The position numbers and the translations under genes are program-made. Positions 11,147-22,081 of a stretch of DNA of 64,000 bases are shown piece by piece. The stretch is from contig CM055098.1 of assembly GCA_029204225.1 (NCBI GenBank), forward strand, positions 3,459,607-3,523,606, read 5' to 3'. Below the pieces are notes generated by a model. It had not been told where the DNA came from and made no database searches. It saw only the letters and a program-made list of their open reading frames with translations. Positions within the stretch are counted from its first letter, which is position 1; each line of letters begins with the position of its first letter. The stretch comes from Diphasiastrum complanatum (lineage: Eukaryota > Streptophyta > Lycopodiopsida > Lycopodiales > Lycopodiaceae).

Positions 11147-13247
11147 AACCGTCTTGGTCGTGTAAGACAAAGTCTGGAAAAATCTTGCGAAGGACGCTGC
11201 CTCTTTCCCAAGTGGCATTCTCAACAGGCTGATCATTCCACTTAACCAGATATTCTCGGTATAGAGTATGACGAGTCTGCGTCTCTCTACTATCAAGAAT
11301 CTCCTCTGGTTCATGTGGAGGTTGTTGAGGATCCAATGGGAGAACTAGAACACTGTCCCCTACCAGATTATCTGATCTGGTTAAGGCTTTTCGTAACTGA
11401 CTTACATGAAAGACTGGAAAAACCTTACTGCTGTGTGGGAGTTCTAGTTCATAGGTGACCTCGCCTAGTCTCCTACTGATGGTAAAGGGACCACAATACC
11501 TTGGAGACAACTTAGCACACACTCCTGATTTGAGGGTTTTAGAGTCAACTGGGACTCTCAAGTAGACTTTCTCACCAGTGGAGAACTTCACATCCCGTCT
11601 GTGTGGATCTGCATAATGCCTGGCTCGATCCTGGGATTGTCTAATGCTACGCTTAGCATGTTCTATCATCTGGTTTAGGTCTTCTAAAAAGTTTCTGGTT
11701 GCTTCAACTTTTTCTTGTTTAAACCCTATAGCTGTGGGTGAGCGTGGCTGAAAACCATACATCAGCATAAATGGGCTGTATCCCGTAGCTGAATGTTTGG
11801 TACTGTTGTAAGCAAACTCTAATATCGAGAGATACTCCTCCCAATTAGTCTGCCTCTTGCTGACGTATGCACGAAGCATATCCTCCAGCACTTGATTTAC
11901 CCTTTCTGTTTGACCGTCCGTCTGTGGATGGTCGGTGGTACTCATATTAAGTTTAGTATGGAGATGATGGAATACTGCCCTCCAAAAATTTCCAGTAAAC
12001 TTACTGTCCCGGTCGCTGACTATGCCGGAAGGTAGACCGTACAATTTAAATAGCCCGTCTACAAACAACCTCGCTAACTTTGGAGCTCTAACGGTTGTTT
12101 TGGTCGGAATAAAATGAGCCATTTTGGTCAGACGGTCAACTGTGACCCATATAGCGTCATTACCCTTTTGGGTTTTAGGCAGGCCTACTATAAAATCCAT
12201 GGAGATACTCTCCCATTTACCAGCTGGTATTTCTAAGGGATGCAACAACCCTCCTGCCCTTAAACGCTCTGCTTTATTTACTTGACATTTCTGGCAACTG
12301 GTTACATACTGGTGGACGTCCTTTTTCATACTGGGCCAGAAAAATTGCCTACGAAGAAGCTCATAGGTCTTTGGTATGCCTGGGTGTCCCGCGCTAGGAT
12401 TGTCATGACATTCATATAGGACCTGCTGCCTATAATTCTCTGAATTGGGGACGCATACTCTATCTCTATAGAGCAAGTACTCATCCTGAATGGAATACTG
12501 TTTCCATTTGAATCCTTGAGTCAACTGACCCTCAACCACAGGGGTTTGCTTGGGTAATACAGGCTCAGAATCCTCAACGTCATCTGACGACGTATACTCG
12601 GACTCATCATCATCCTCAACGGAAGCTGCCGTATTCTTGGATGAACTGGCACCAGCCCCGGGAACTGGTTCTGGAGTCTGTAACTGTCTGTTTTGGACTG
12701 AGTTCCAGATAATAGAGAAGAATGCATCATGCTGGCATTTCCCTCTCAAGGACTCGAGTAACTCATTACGAATCTGAGTAAAACTCAGCTCGTTTATCAT
12801 AGGCATTCTGCTAAGGGCATCTGCTACTGTATTGAATTTCCCACGTCTATATCTGATAGACATGTCAAACTCTTGCATCAACTCTGCCCAACGAGCTTTC
12901 CGACCTCTAAGCTCAGGTTGATTGCAAAGGTATCTGAGACTCTCATGGTCCGTCAGGACCTCAAAGTTGGCACCATACAAATAATGCCTCCAAGTCTTAA
13001 GGGCATGGACTATAGAAAAGAGTTCCTTTTCATAGGCACTATACCTAGTCTGAGCTGGCTCGAGTTTTTTACTCTCGAACGCAACTGGTCGTCCGCCCTG
13101 AGTTAGCACAGCGCCTACTGCAAAGTCGCTAGCATCTGTTTCGACCACAAATGGCTGATTGGGGTCGACGACTTTTAAGACTGGTGCTATAGCTAAGGCT
13201 GTTTTGAGAGCATCAAAGCTCTCCTGTTGTGCGGACCGCCAGACCAA
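11142..13247 (-). pseudogene. Nested family A pol: RNase H, integrase and chromodomain-like C-terminus
   Basis: The open frame starts just inside RNase H ([34 protein letters not shown]). It runs through the acidic linker, the HHCC zinc domain ([17 protein letters not shown]) and the DDE core: Asp in [11 protein letters not shown], Asp in [12 protein letters not shown], Glu in [15 protein letters not shown]. The C-terminal domain follows (TGEKVYLRVPVDSK, LSPRYCGPFTI, VFHVSQLRKAL). The end YREYLVKWNDQPVENATWE is chromodomain-like, which places the family among chromoviruses. The frame ends at DQDGS beside the PPT. Upstream, a deletion of about 98 bp relative to the outer copy removes the RT-RNase H connection and shifts frame. 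Confidence 0.95.
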
Positions 13248-14015
13248 GAAAGATTTGAAGTTCCAAAATATTCTGAGGTCTCAGCCAACTGAGTATGGCT
13301 TTAACCTTATTTGGGTCCATCTTAATCCCATCTGAAGAGAGAATGTGACCCAAATATGCTACTTCTTCAACGAAGAATTCACACTTGGATTGTTTAGCAT
13401 AAAGCTTATGCTTTCTGAGCAGTCGAAACACCTTTCTGAGGTGTTTTAGATGTTCCTTCCTCGTTTTGCTGTAGACGAGGATGTCATCTAAAAATACGAC
13501 TACAAACTTACCCAAGTATGGTCTGAGGACACTGTTCATCAAGGTCATAAAGGTAGCTGGAGCATTTGTGAGCCCAAATGGCATCACCTTAAACTCATAA
13601 TGACCGTGACGAGTCCTAAAAGCTGTTTTCGAGACATCTTCCGATTTTATACGGACTTGATGATATCCCGATCTGTGGTCTATTTTGCTGAAAAACTTAG
13701 CCCCGTCGAGTTGATCAAACAACTCGTCTGCCCGAGGCATAGGGTTTTTTTCTTAATTGTGACTTTATTGAGGGCTCTGTAATCTACCCAAAGACGCATA
13801 GACCCCTCCTTCTTTTTCACCAATAGGACTGGTGAGGCCCATGGTGAACTACTGGTCTGAATTTGGCCTTTCCCAAGATAGTCTGTTAACTGCCTAGTTA
13901 TTTCTTCATCCTCTGTTCGGCTGACCCGATACGGAGGTTTAGAAACAGGTGCTGTACCTGGTACTAGGTTTATTACATGATCTACCTCTCTGCTAGGTGG
14001 TAAACCATGTGGCAA
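13213..14015 (-). pseudogene. Nested family A reverse transcriptase, frameshifted
   Basis: The N-terminal part (13680-14015) reads [20 protein letters not shown] and [15 protein letters not shown], then [20 protein letters not shown]. The second part (13213-13740) reads [29 protein letters not shown] and [11 protein letters not shown]. The two are joined across a one-base change near 13748, where the outer copy reads AAGTATAAATACC and this one an A-run. Motif A here is KIDHRSG instead of KIDLRSG. The frame ends at IFLGLA, where the deletion into RNase H begins. Confidence 0.93.
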
Positions 14016-14056
14016 ATCTTCAGGAAAAACATCTTTAAATTTAGACAGTAAAGTTT

Positions 14057-14695
14057 CTATTTACTGATTTTCTGCTGAATAGAACTGGAAATAGAAACTT
14101 CAGGAATAAACTGAAAGTCACATAAGAATACCTGATGGTCTTCGTCTCCGATTAGCTGACAGAGCTCTGAACTGCAGACCATAGGGCTGTTGGGAACATC
14201 ATGCGCCCCATGCAACTGGATCTCTCGGCCTTTATGCTGAAAGCTGAGGGTGTTCTCCTGATAGTTTCTGTGGAGGGAAGGTCCTAAACTGTAGAGCCAA
14301 TCTCTCCCGAGAACAATGTCTGTTCGATCCAGGTGCATTATTTGAAAGTTTATTTCATCTTGGTACCCCTGAATACCAAGATTTAACTTACTTACCATAG
14401 TTTCCCATATTTTTTTATCTTCACCCTTAGCTAATGAAACTATGTACCTATGTTGACTAGGTATCTCTGGTAGTTTAAGCTTTTTAACCAGGGTGTGGTT
14501 GATGAAATTATGGGTTGCCCCATCATCAACGATGACTCTTACTGACTGGTTACCAACTTTCCCATGCATACGTACTAGGTCATGCGGCCCAAAGCTGAAG
14601 GGTCTCGCTAGCATTGCAGAGGTCAGCTGGCAACAGTGTTCATGATCTTCATGATACACTTTGATCTCGGAAGCTGCCGAGTCACTGGGGAACAT
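14057..14695 (-). pseudogene. Family A retropepsin-like aspartic protease region
   Basis: The protease matures gag-pol. The frame begins SDSAASEIKVYHEDHEHC, with the active-site region VRVIVDDGATHNFINH (DDG in place of the DTG/DSG of classical retropepsins, common in plant gypsy elements). Further on it has FQIMHLDRTDIVLGRDWLYSLGP, the flap-distal D-x-VLG-x-DW box. It stops at IQQKISK (14057), just before the RT frame resumes, so at least one lesion separates protease and RT. The gag-protease junction is also shifted. Confidence 0.9.
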
Positions 14696-15833
14696 ACAGT
14701 CTGAACAAGATGAACTTGTTTTTTATCTTTTTTATCTTTTTTAGTGAAAGGCCCCTTGGGACACTGTCTGATTGTGTGTCCTTGCCCATACACACAAAGC
14801 ACAAACGTTCTTGTTTGGCTTTCTCAAAATCATCTGGTTTTAAGGGCTGTATGAGTGAAGGGCGTTTCTGAGGAGCTTCACCTTTAAATTTATCTTCTTT
14901 CTTTCTTTTTAAAAATTTCTTTTTAAATTGAAAGTCTTTCTGAGGAAGCTGCTCAGAAAGTGGTTGTTGTCTCGCTCTCTTCCTACCCACTGAATCATCA
15001 TAGATTTGAGCATATCTGAGAGCTTGCTCAAGGGTAGTAGGCAAGTTTCTCTGGACCTCTACTTTATATTCATCTTTGAGGCCACGGACAAATCCCCTGA
15101 TTTTCTGATAGTCATCCATATTTTTAATCTTTAAAATTGGTTCTCGATACTGCGAGATATATTGGATGAGGGATTTATCCATTACTGTTCTTTCCCAGGC
15201 TTCCCAGGCTCTATCCAGTTCATTTTCTGGTAGAAATTCTCTTAGGAAAGCTTCTTCAAAAGCTTTCCATGACCGGGGAGTCTGCCCAGTCTCCTGGAGA
15301 TTTAACCACCACTTATAGGCCATAGGCCCTAAGGAAAGACTGGCCTCAATTGCTTGCAAATGGTCAGGGGTCTGTTTAAGAGCATGAATGTTCTTCCATT
15401 TGCTGAGGAAGGTTTGTAGAATATCTGCATTTCTATCCTTCTCTTCCCCATTAAAAGTAGGAGGCTTTAAATCTTTAAAAACACTGGGGTGAGACCGTAA
15501 AGTCTCACCCGAAACTGATGGAAGTGGAGAAGGGGATAACTGAGAAGTGGAGGGAAGGCTTCTTTTCGCGGAGCTCAAAATCAAGTTTTTGAGTTCAGCG
15601 AACGAGTCGTCCACCCTGGACTTGAAATTGGCTAATGCCAGCTTCAGTTCATCCACTTCTGTTACCAATTGGAGGAACTGCTCCTTGGTAACCAGTTCGT
15701 CGAGCTCTTCGGCGAACTGTTCCTGTTCTTCTACTTCCATGGGTTCCTTCCCTTTTCTATAAGCCAAGGCTTCTGTTTCAAGTTCGTCGAAGCCTCTCTC
15801 CGGGGGTTGATCAGGTCCCTGAGGAGTGGTCAT
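14682..15833 (-). pseudogene. Nested family A gag, frameshifted inside the zinc knuckle
   Basis: Same start and gag core as the copy at 395-1438. Here the knuckle keeps CFVC, but a lost base directly after MGKG shifts the frame, giving DTQSDSVPRGL instead of GHTVRQCPKG. The apparent C-terminus KKIKKIKNKFILF is therefore an artefact of the shift. The ATG is supported by conservation between the two copies and by the untranslated leader upstream. Confidence 0.94.
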
Positions 15834-16602
15834 CTTCGGAACTGAAAGAGAGCTACCTTAACTTCTGAAGGAAAAAAAGTCTAAAAGACTAATTTACAAC
15901 TGTACAAGGGAAAGGAAACTTAGCTCTTTCTGAGAACTGTACTTCCACAGAGAGAATACAGAAAAGCCCTTCTCAGCTTCTTTCTCAATCTGATTTGAGG
16001 TTGGAAAATGTGCAACAAGATCTGAAACTTTTGCTATCCCCCCTCGCTGGTCTGACAGCATCTCAATTTGTCCACATTTAGACTCAGAAATCCGCTTGAA
16101 TCTCTGATTTGACCTCAGCTGGTAGGTCGCTGGTCTGTGACAAGCAAGTCTGAAGCTCAGACTTCTAGAAAACCTTTGAAATGCAAGGATAAATTCTAAA
16201 ATTTATCCCCTACTGTCCAGCGCTGGACCTGCTGTAGAAATCCGCTTCAAATCTTGCTCAATTTGTCACTGATTTCCACTCAAAACTCAAGGAAGGAGGC
16301 TGCTCTGACAGCGCTTCTGCATCAAACTTCCTGACTTGAAAACGCTCCAAAATCCGGAATTTCCACTCCAAAATCGAAGTTTAAACCCTGATTGGCAGCG
16401 CTGGACCTGGCCTAGAAAGCTGATCCAAATTTTACTGTAAAAACAAGTAATCCTACGGAGATTTCCACCATAGATAGCTGGTTCTCCAGCGCTGACCCTA
16501 CTCTATCTATCTTTGCATATTAACCATAGTTGCTATGCACTCTGATGGATTTCTCCCCTGCTGAAACTGAGCTCCCATAGAAGGAGATGGCTCTGATACC
16601 AG
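15834..16602 (-). other. Leader (5' UTR) of the nested family A element
   Basis: About 770 bp between primer site and gag. No conserved frame is visible. The half at 15990-16602 recurs in plus orientation at 28757-29369. It contains repeated short motifs around CAGCGCTGGA and CAGCGCT. Confidence 0.85.
16586..16601 (-). other. Primer binding site, initiator tRNA-Met type
   Basis: Sense TGGTATCAGAGCCATC, one base after the 5' LTR end. The first 12 bases complement the 3' end of plant initiator tRNA-Met. Confidence 0.95.
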
Positions 16603-16960
16603 TGTAATAGATCCTAACACCACAGTAGGGCAAACACTAACTGATCCACCCAACCTTGCCTACTCCCTGATATAGAGTAAGCCCCTCCTAGCCCAGTGTG
16701 AGGACTGGTAGCATGCAACTGCCAAGTGTCGGCCACGTGGCACTGACGTGGTCGACTGCACGTCGGGACCCAACTGGGGGCCCTATCCTGCTGACAGGGT
16801 CCCTAGGCTGTGTTAGGCCCGCCATGGCTATGGACCGTGCTGGGGCACACTACTCACACTGTCTTGCCCTGTTGGTCATGTACACTGGACACGACCCTGA
16901 CTGTGGTATCTGACCTATATGTGTTCCCTAGGGTTCGGCACTGGTTACGAGCTCGTAACA
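16603..16960 (-). repeat. 5' LTR of the nested family A element
   Basis: 358 bp. The G-box palindrome GCCACGTGGC is at 16732-16741, and the LTR-start palindrome abuts 16960. About six differences from its partner at 10773-11130. Confidence 0.95.
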
Positions 16961-16965
16961 AGTAT
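16961..16965. repeat. Right target-site duplication AGTAT
   Basis: Second copy of the 5-bp duplication flanking the nested element. Integrase coding of the outer element resumes here. Confidence 0.95.
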
Positions 16966-17655
16966 CTCTCGATATTAGAGTTTGCTTACAACAGTACCAA
17001 ACATTCAGCTACGGGATACAGTCCATTTATGCTGATGTACGGTTTTCAGCCACGCTCACCCATAGCTGTAGGGTTTAAACAAGAAAAAGTTGAAGCAACC
17101 AGAAACTTTTTAGAAGACCTAAACCAGATGATAGAACATGCTAAGCGTAGCATTAGGCAGTCCCAGGATCGAGCCAGGCATTATGCAGATCCACACAGAC
17201 GGGATGTGCAGTTCTCCACTGGTGAGAAAGTCTACTTGAGAGTCCCAGTTGACTCTAAAACCCTCAAATCGGGAGTGTGTGCTAAGTTGTCTCCAAGGTA
17301 TTGTGGTCCCTTTACCATCAGTAGGAGACTAGGCGAGGTCACCTATGAACTAGAACTCCCACACAGCAGTAAGGTTTTTCCAGTCTTTCATGTAAGTCAG
17401 TTACGAAAAGCCTTAACCAGATCAGATAATCTGGTAGGGGACAGTGTTCTAGTTCTCCCATTGGATCCTCAACAACCTCCACATGAACTAGAGGAGATTC
17501 TTGATAGTAGAGTGACGCAAACTCGTCATACTCTATACCGAGAATATCTGGTTAAGTGGAATGATCAGCCTGTTGAGAATGCCACTTGGGAAAGAGGCAG
17601 CATCCTTTGCAAGATTTTTCCAGACTTTGTCTTAGAGGACAAAGACGGTTCTTAA
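16961..17655 (+). pseudogene. Outer family A pol, C-terminal part after the nested insertion
   Basis: Continues the integrase of 8713-10772: YLSILEFAYNSTKHSATGY, then the C-terminal domain (TGEKVYLRVPVDSK, LSPRYCGPFTI, FPVFHVSQLRKAL) and the chromodomain-like REYLVKWNDQPVENATWE. The frame ends with DKDGS and a TAA that lies inside the PPT. Apart from the interruption, this part is open throughout. An apparent longer frame beginning in the inner LTR at 16810 is a read-through of the LTR and not a real start. Confidence 0.94.
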
Positions 17656-17666
17656 GGGGGAGGAAG
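17655..17666 (+). other. Polypurine tract of the outer family A copy
   Basis: AGGGGGAGGAAG, immediately 5' of the LTR at 17667. The pol stop codon overlaps its start. Confidence 0.88.
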
Positions 17667-18024
17667 TGTTACGAGCTCGTAACCAGTGCCGAACCCTAGA
17701 GAACATAGATAGGTCAGATACCACAGTCAGGGTCGTGTCCAGTGTACATGACCAACAGGGCAAGACAGTGTGAGTAGTGTGCCCCAGCACGGTCCATAGC
17801 CATGGCGGGCCTAACACAGCCTAGGGACCCTGTCAGCAGGATAGGGCCCCCAGTTGGGTCCCGACGTGCAGTCGGCCACGTCAGTGCCACGTGGCCGACA
17901 CTTGGCAGTAGCATGCTACCAGTCCTCACACTGGGCTAGGAGGGGCTTACTCTATATCAGGGAGTAGGCAAGGTTGGGTGGATCAGTTAGTGTTTGCCCT
18001 ACTGTGGTGTTAGGATCTATTACA
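17667..18024 (+). repeat. 3' LTR of the outer family A copy
   Basis: 358 bp, TGTTACGAGC...CTATTACA. It is followed directly by LINE copy 2 sequence. The matching 5' LTR is absent, so no target duplication can be checked. Confidence 0.94.
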
Positions 18025-18770
18025 GTTGCCCATGTCTCTCGTCTTCTAGACAACTTTCCTTCCTCCTCTGATGTCACTACCCAAGCCTCCTTTTTAACAC
18101 ACGCCCTGACTACTGCCGCTCATGCCATTGCGCCCCCTCGCCGCTTCGCTTCTCTTCTCATCGTCATACCCATAACAAATGGTATGAAAACGAATGTGCA
18201 TTCTTCCAGAAATATGTCGAGTTACTCAAATTCTCCAATTCTGCACTTTCTTCTTCCACAGAAAAGCAGCTTCATTCCCTTCTCCTCAAACCAAGCTGGC
18301 TTCCACCGGGGTTATAGCACTCTTGATCATGTCCTCACTCTACGTACTATCATTGAGGAGGCAAAGCATACGGGTAAGAAGGTATTTGCTTGTTTCGTTG
18401 ATCTCTCTAAGGCCTTTGATACTGTTCCCCGTCAGCTTTTGATCAGCAGACTACGTCATCTTGGCTTTTCCGACTCTATTGTCGCGGCAGTGGTTGCTCT
18501 GTATGAGAGAGTTAGCACGTATTCGGCTGGGTACTGATTTGTCTTCTCCCATCCGTAGCACTGTTGGCATCAAGCAAGGCTGTCCATTGTCCCCTCCGTT
18601 GTTTGCACTTTATATTGATGATCTTGAGCGCCTCATTCGTGAAGAAGGTAAAGATGGTTGCCCACTGGCTCATTTGCTCATCCCCATTCTGCTTTATGCT
18701 GATGACATTGTTCTGCTTTCTCCCTCACCAGAAGAGTTGCAGTGTCACTTACATCGGTCTTACATCGGTC
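18025..18770 (+). pseudogene. LINE copy 2, 3' piece with reverse transcriptase
   Basis: Continues LINE copy 2 after the gypsy block: TTQASFLTHALTTAAHAI matches STQASFLTTSLTTVAAVI of copy 1. RT motifs follow: QAGFHRGYSTLDHVLTL, FVDLSKAFDTVPRQLL, then after a frameshift near 18510 GIKQGCPLSPPLFALYIDDLE and LLYADDIVLLSPS with the canonical YADD. A deletion near 18290 removes the part between the linker and QAGFHRGY. The LINE ends about 18770, just after QCHLH. Beyond that, hAT sequence starts. Confidence 0.88.
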
Positions 18771-18784
18771 TCCGCAACAAGGTC

Positions 18785-19432
18785 CACGAAAAGGTCAGCC
18801 AGGTATCCCCCTGTGCCTCTGCCCCCATCTCCTCCTCAATATCCCCCTCCTCAGCCCACTCCTCCTCCGCATAATCAGCCTTAGCTCATCCTACGTGACT
18901 GGTGTCGGAGGAGCAGCAGCTACCAAGTTCACCAAGCAAGAGTCAGGGTTCACCTGCAACCACAAACAAACATTGTTGTCAAACAGGTATTTTGCAATTC
19001 ATTGCATATTTCGAAAGCAATTCAATTCGTCAAAGCATAACTGGAGCATGGGGTAATAATGTGACTCACCTCGATCATCTGGCCCTCTCCACGTGTGTGC
19101 CTCAGCATACGGCCATTGGTGTTCACAAACACCAACCGCCTGCACTGCTCGATGGATAGCATGTTCCTCTTTTGTGTGTGATACAAGGCCCAGGTGCTCC
19201 AATTCCGCTCACAAGCGGATGCTGAACAGTCCTGTGCAAGGACTCTCTCGGCCAGTCGCCGCAAGTCACCTGTGTTGCGCTCGTAGATGACTCCACTACG
19301 CCACAGGCCTCTATATATCCTCTCTCATCTGACACTGCTCTCCATCGAATGAAAACTGGGAGCGTTCAAAAGTGATCAGCTGGCGTGCTATGTTCTTGAG
19401 CATCGGACCTGTTGGCAAAAGAAACATGGCAC
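18785..19432 (-). pseudogene. hAT transposase C-terminal remnant
   Basis: The sense frame shows RRLAERVLAQDCSASACERNW, then STWALYHTQKRNMLSIEQC and RRLVFVNTNGRML, the hAT C-terminal dimerisation region. Upstream is LPTGPMLKNIARQLITFERS, with an intron acceptor (TTTTGCCAACAG) just before GTCCGATG. Downstream an intron-like segment ends in GGTTGCAG, followed by an acidic tail (AEEEWAEEGDIEEE). The copy at 26421-28398 is homologous and in opposite orientation. It is joined to gypsy protease DNA at about 19433. Confidence 0.85.
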
Positions 19433-20698
19433 GCGTAAGTCCACTGAATCCACGCACTAGCTGCCATTGTTGCCCAAGAACAACATCCACATTTGCTAAA
19501 TTAACAGCATGGAGGTCTAGTTTTTCAACATAATCCTGTATGTACATTAGGAACCACATAATCCATGGGTCCGGAATTACATCCAGATGCCATTGTCACA
19601 CAATACTTCTCACTTTTTTTGATGGGGAGGTTTAGCATTTGCACCAAATTTGCATTTATAAACTTATGAGTGGATCCGTGTCAAAAAGCATGACCTCCAA
19701 TTTTTACCCTTAATGCAAATTAAGTCATTAGGTCCATAAAGCATTGAACTAAGAAAACAAATATCCATCTCGTTACTTTGAGATATGATATCTGAGGTTA
19801 AGGCTTTGTTTCTGATACAATCACGTGCAAGGTGACCCTCTCCATTGCATTTGAAGCAAAGATTCTTCTTCCGAGCTTCCGCTAGGTCCTTCTTGCCACC
19901 TTTATGATTATTAGGGTGGTGTTTGGGGTTCTTAGAATTAGGATTGGAAGATGTCTCATTGGTAACTGCCTTATCCTTCGTTTTAAATTGAAAACCCTTT
20001 GTTTGCTCATTAGGGTGATGACTCTTATGTGGCTTAGGAGAACCATCATAAAACTTTGCAACCCTAATAGCATCTTCTAAGGTGTTGGGATGGTTCCTTC
20101 GAACATCCATTTGATAGTCCTTAAGTAAACCATCAATGAACATAAGCATCTATATCTTTGGAGGTATTTCACTATAAAGAGGATTAAGATACTCATGAAA
20201 GTCTTGAATAAATTGCTCTAGGCCTTTTGTCATTGTCAATCTCGAAAGTTTTTGGAAATGTTCATAACCATCTAACAAGGGAAGAAAGTATTCCTTGAAT
20301 ACTATGCAAAACGCCTCCCATGTTAATGGTTGTTTTCCTTTGGTAACCAAGTCCTCCCATCATACTAAAGCTTTTCCATCCCAAAACATAGTAGTGGTGG
20401 AGAGGTTTTCACTTTTGGAAAAACGATTCACGGCGAAATACTTATTCCAAGCATTAAGCCATGAAATTACTACTTGTAGACTCCTCTCTTTCTTTTCCCC
20501 TTTATATACTTTAACGAGAGGAGGTATTACATGCTTTCGCTAATTGGCCAACTTAGACTCAAGAGCTTGATTCTTTAAGTTAGTTTCATGTAGTTGTTGG
20601 TTTGTCTCTTGAATTTGTTGGTAAAGAAGTTGTAGGGCTTGTGCCACACTATCAGGTTTAGATAAGTCAAAGGGAGGATTAGAGGTTGATTGATCCAT
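19433..20698 (-). pseudogene. Ty3/gypsy family B gag and protease remnant
   Basis: Gag begins at about 20698 (MDQSTSNPPFDLSKPDS) with a coiled-coil-like stretch (LYQQIQETNQQLHETNLK). It runs through stops to GKQPLTWEAFCIVFKEYFLP and LMFIDGLLKDYQMDVRRNHP (19664-20149), then a basic linker and a good CX2CX4HX4C knuckle, CFKCNGEGHLARDC. The protease remnant (19440-19560) shows VEKLDLHAVNLANVDVVLGQQW. RT and everything downstream are missing, replaced by the hAT fragment. In-frame stops and shifts make it inactive. Confidence 0.85.
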
Positions 20699-21180
20699 GG
20701 GAGTGTCTTGATGGTGATCCTAGTCTTCACAACAACAACAAAGATTAATAAGCTTTTACTAAGATTAAAATCAAGACAAAAAGCTTACGAATGCTTGATA
20801 TTAATAAGCTCAATTCTCAAAAGTTTAAAATCTCTTTGAATCCAAGTTATTATCTACATGTTGAGTTCCTCGTTTAGTTTCCATCATAACACTCATAATA
20901 AACCATGGCAAATTTCCATTCATAACAACCAAATTTCAAAATGGTTTCGTCTATGTTTCTAACATTTGTAGAAGGAGAACTAACATTTGTTTTTAAGAGC
21001 TGAGAGCAATTCTTTTTCTTTCTTCTTTAAATCCAAGAGTTGAGAAGAGAATGAATTCACAAACACTTAGCAAAATCAAACCCACCTATGTAAAAAAAAA
21101 CTTCCCACAAAAAGCAGAATTTTTAGTCTATCTTTCTTAATCCAAGGTAAGAATAGACCAAAAATCAAATTTGAAGGCCT
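20699..21180. other. AT-rich leader of gypsy family B, no gene
   Basis: Untranslated region upstream of family B gag. No LTR boundary or primer site is recognisable. Family C gag begins close to 21180 in the opposite direction. Confidence 0.5.
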
Positions 21181-21189
21181 ATACCCTCG

Positions 21190-22081
21190 CGTGAAGGACA
21201 ATCTTCACCACCTCCTCCTCCTGACGTAGATACCAATCAACTTGTACTGGCCTTGAATTTGCTGCAAAACCAAATCCTGGAAATGCAAGCTAAGCATGCT
21301 ATGGCCGAGCAACAGTGGCGTTCTTCAACGCACTTGCGGTCCGCTCTCCTTTATCCAATATTTAATCCGGAATTCTTTTAAGGTGAAAAGAAGGACCAGC
21401 ATCCAGATGTTGTACTGTCATGGCTCAATTGGTGGAATAGCCATTTTTCCATGCACGACCTATCTGATAGTACAAAGATCGCTTCTGCGCTCATGTTTTT
21501 ACGCGGTAAGGCGTTTACTTGGTGGCAAGATATGAAGGAAAAAGTTGGTGCCCCTTCCACGTGGGATGCCATTTAGGAAGCGTTTAAAACGGCTTTCCTT
21601 CCGGTTTTGGATGATTTTGAGCATTGGCGGCATTTCGCCACCGTGCAGATGGGTACTAGGCCGTTAGATGCCTATATCCAGGAGTTCAAGAGATTTTGCC
21701 CGATTCGCTTCGCGAATCAATCCTATCTCATTAAAACTACATTTCATCTTGGGGCTTCCGAAGGAATTTCAATTAGAAGTGTGGCGTAACCAACCGCAGA
21801 CTATCGAGGATGTCGTTCGCTTTGCGAAAATCTTCGATGACGCCCATTTTGCCCCCCGCAAGGAGCAAAGTTTGCCCAAGGCAGAGCAAAAAGAAAAGAA
21901 ATTTTTCAAGAAGCGGGGCAAAGACAAGACGGACACCGGCTCCCAAGGCGGGAAAAATCACGTCAAGTTGGATTGCACTAATTATGACAAGGCGAGAACC
22001 GGCGGCTTGTGCTTCTCTTGCATGGAGAAGGGGCATCTCTCAAAAGACTGCTCAAAGAAGCAAACGAAATCCGGCGGGTAA
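21190..22081 (+). pseudogene. Family C gag
   Basis: Frames in order: EGQSSPPPPPDVDTNQLVLA with a helical N-terminus, HPDVVLSWLNWWNSHF, LMFLRGKAFTWWQDMKEKV (retrotransposon gag core), ATVQMGTRPLDAYIQEFKRF. After a frameshift near 21745: LPKEFQLEVWRNQPQTIEDV, a Lys-rich linker, and the knuckle CFSCMEKGHLSKDC. Stops at about 21378 and 21573 and the frameshift make it inactive. Confidence 0.88.

Larger units (their letters stand above)
10773..16960 (-). mobile_element. Complete nested family A Ty3/gypsy chromovirus (6188 bp)
   Basis: Minus orientation: 5' LTR 16603-16960, primer site, leader, gag, protease, RT, RNase H, integrase, chromodomain-like tail, PPT, 3' LTR 10773-11130. LTRs are 358 bp, start TG, end CA, and differ at about six positions by my eye count, mostly transitions. 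This implies a fairly old but clear insertion. The 5-bp target duplication is perfect. Coding regions carry frameshifts in gag, at the RT start, and a deletion of about 98 bp between RT and RNase H, so it is not autonomous now. Confidence 0.96.
8713..18024 (+). mobile_element. Family A chromovirus, outer copy, 5'-truncated and split by a second family A element
   Basis: Outer element segments are 8713-10772 and 16961-18024. It begins inside the RT domain, so 5' LTR, gag, protease and RT start are absent. It ends with PPT and 3' LTR (17667-18024). LINE copy 2 flanks both sides with a short stretch of LINE missing. That fits a deletion removing the 5' part of the element together with a little LINE DNA. 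The inner family A element is inserted in the integrase in opposite orientation. Confidence 0.92.

Noticed and set aside
16810-16960. An apparent start for the outer pol C-terminal frame inside the LTR
   Set aside because: The frame merely reads through the inner 5' LTR; the real coding continues from 10772.
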